NCBI GenBank assembly: GCA_002305535.1
Contig: DBRE01000083.1
Span: forward strand, 1 to 7,238
DNA from: Syntrophomonas sp. UBA1376
Lineage (GTDB): Bacteria > Bacillota > Syntrophomonadia > Syntrophomonadales > Syntrophomonadaceae
Direction: 5' to 3'
Length of the DNA: 7,238 bases
Under the pieces are notes generated by a model that ran no database searches, had not been told where the DNA came from, and was given only the letters and a program-made list of their open reading frames with translations. The stretch's first letter is position 1, and each line of letters opens with the position of its first letter. This document shows positions 7,143 to 7,238 of this stretch, piece by piece. A program made the position numbers and the translations under genes.

Positions 7143-7177
7143 ATATTAATATATCAGACTTACCTAGCAAAGGCCAA
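7143..7177 (-). promoter_or_regulatory. Probable promoter of the uvrB-uvrA-uvrC operon
   Basis: Read on the minus strand, TTGGCC (7177-7172) is followed after 18 bases by TATATT (7153-7148) preceded by TG one base away, an extended -10 arrangement for the housekeeping sigma factor. An overlapping alternative is TTTGCT (7171-7166), 17 bases, TAATAT (7148-7143). Initiation about seven bases after the first -10 would give a leader of roughly 20 bases before the GTG. The -10 zone contains the perfect 10-bp palindrome ATATTAATAT (7143-7152), which could be just AT-rich promoter sequence or a protein site. I find no Gram-positive LexA box (GAAC-N4-GTTC) in 7119-7238, so SOS control is not shown by the sequence. 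This is a pattern match only. Confidence 0.45.
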
Positions 7178-7215
7178 CCTAAATCTTGTCCCAAACAGAA
7201 GGTATTTGCGAATCC

Positions 7216-7238
7216 GCGCAAGTTAGGGGACGGTCCTT
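7216..7238 (+). repeat. Dispersed repeat copy R3, right edge, inverted relative to R1
   Basis: The plus-strand sequence starts GCGCAAGTTAGGGGACGGTC and runs to CCTT, ending with the window. It lies about 40 bases upstream of the predicted uvrB -35 element and points away from the operon. With R1 it forms an inverted pair enclosing the whole uvrBAC operon, 22 of 23 positions matching. Confidence 0.85.

Noticed and set aside
1..7238. CRISPR array or tandem repeat interpretation of the three GGGGACGGT copies.
   Set aside because: The copies are thousands of bases apart and not in one orientation, with no regular spacers or cas genes. They are dispersed repeats.

Overview
The window carries a complete nucleotide-excision-repair operon on the minus strand, transcribed in the order uvrB (7118-5112), uvrA (4767-1909), uvrC (1912-101). 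All three reading frames are intact, have normal family lengths and keep every key motif I could check. UvrA and UvrB find and verify the lesion, UvrB is loaded onto DNA, and UvrC then cuts on both sides of the damage. The protein sequences, the uvrB-uvrA gene order, the strong AGGAG-type ribosome binding sites and the use of GTG as a start suggest a Gram-positive bacterium, most likely a Clostridia-class Firmicute (for example a Syntrophomonas- or Desulfotomaculum-like lineage). That assignment is an inference from family resemblance and has not been searched.

Layout. Bases 7119-7238 are the leader of uvrB: a plausible extended -10 promoter overlapping a 10-bp palindrome, then a close ribosome binding site. 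Between uvrB and uvrA lies an unusually long 344-base spacer (4768-5111) filled with dispersed-repeat material. uvrA and uvrC overlap by four bases (ATGA). Bases 1-100 are the tail downstream of uvrC, with two weak hairpins and no clear terminator.

The non-coding part is the unusual aspect. A repeat with core GCGCAAGTTAGGGGACGGT occurs three times: at the extreme left edge (minus strand), six bases after the uvrB stop (minus strand), and at the extreme right edge (plus strand). The two outer copies are inverted relative to each other, match at 22 of 23 positions, and enclose the whole operon. A second repeat family, starting TGTCAT and ending in ATC, occurs twice in divergent orientation inside the uvrB-uvrA spacer. 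The paired arms of its two copies differ by compensating changes, which suggests that a folded structure is being conserved. I see no new enzyme system here. The repeat organisation around an otherwise standard repair operon is what merits a second look.
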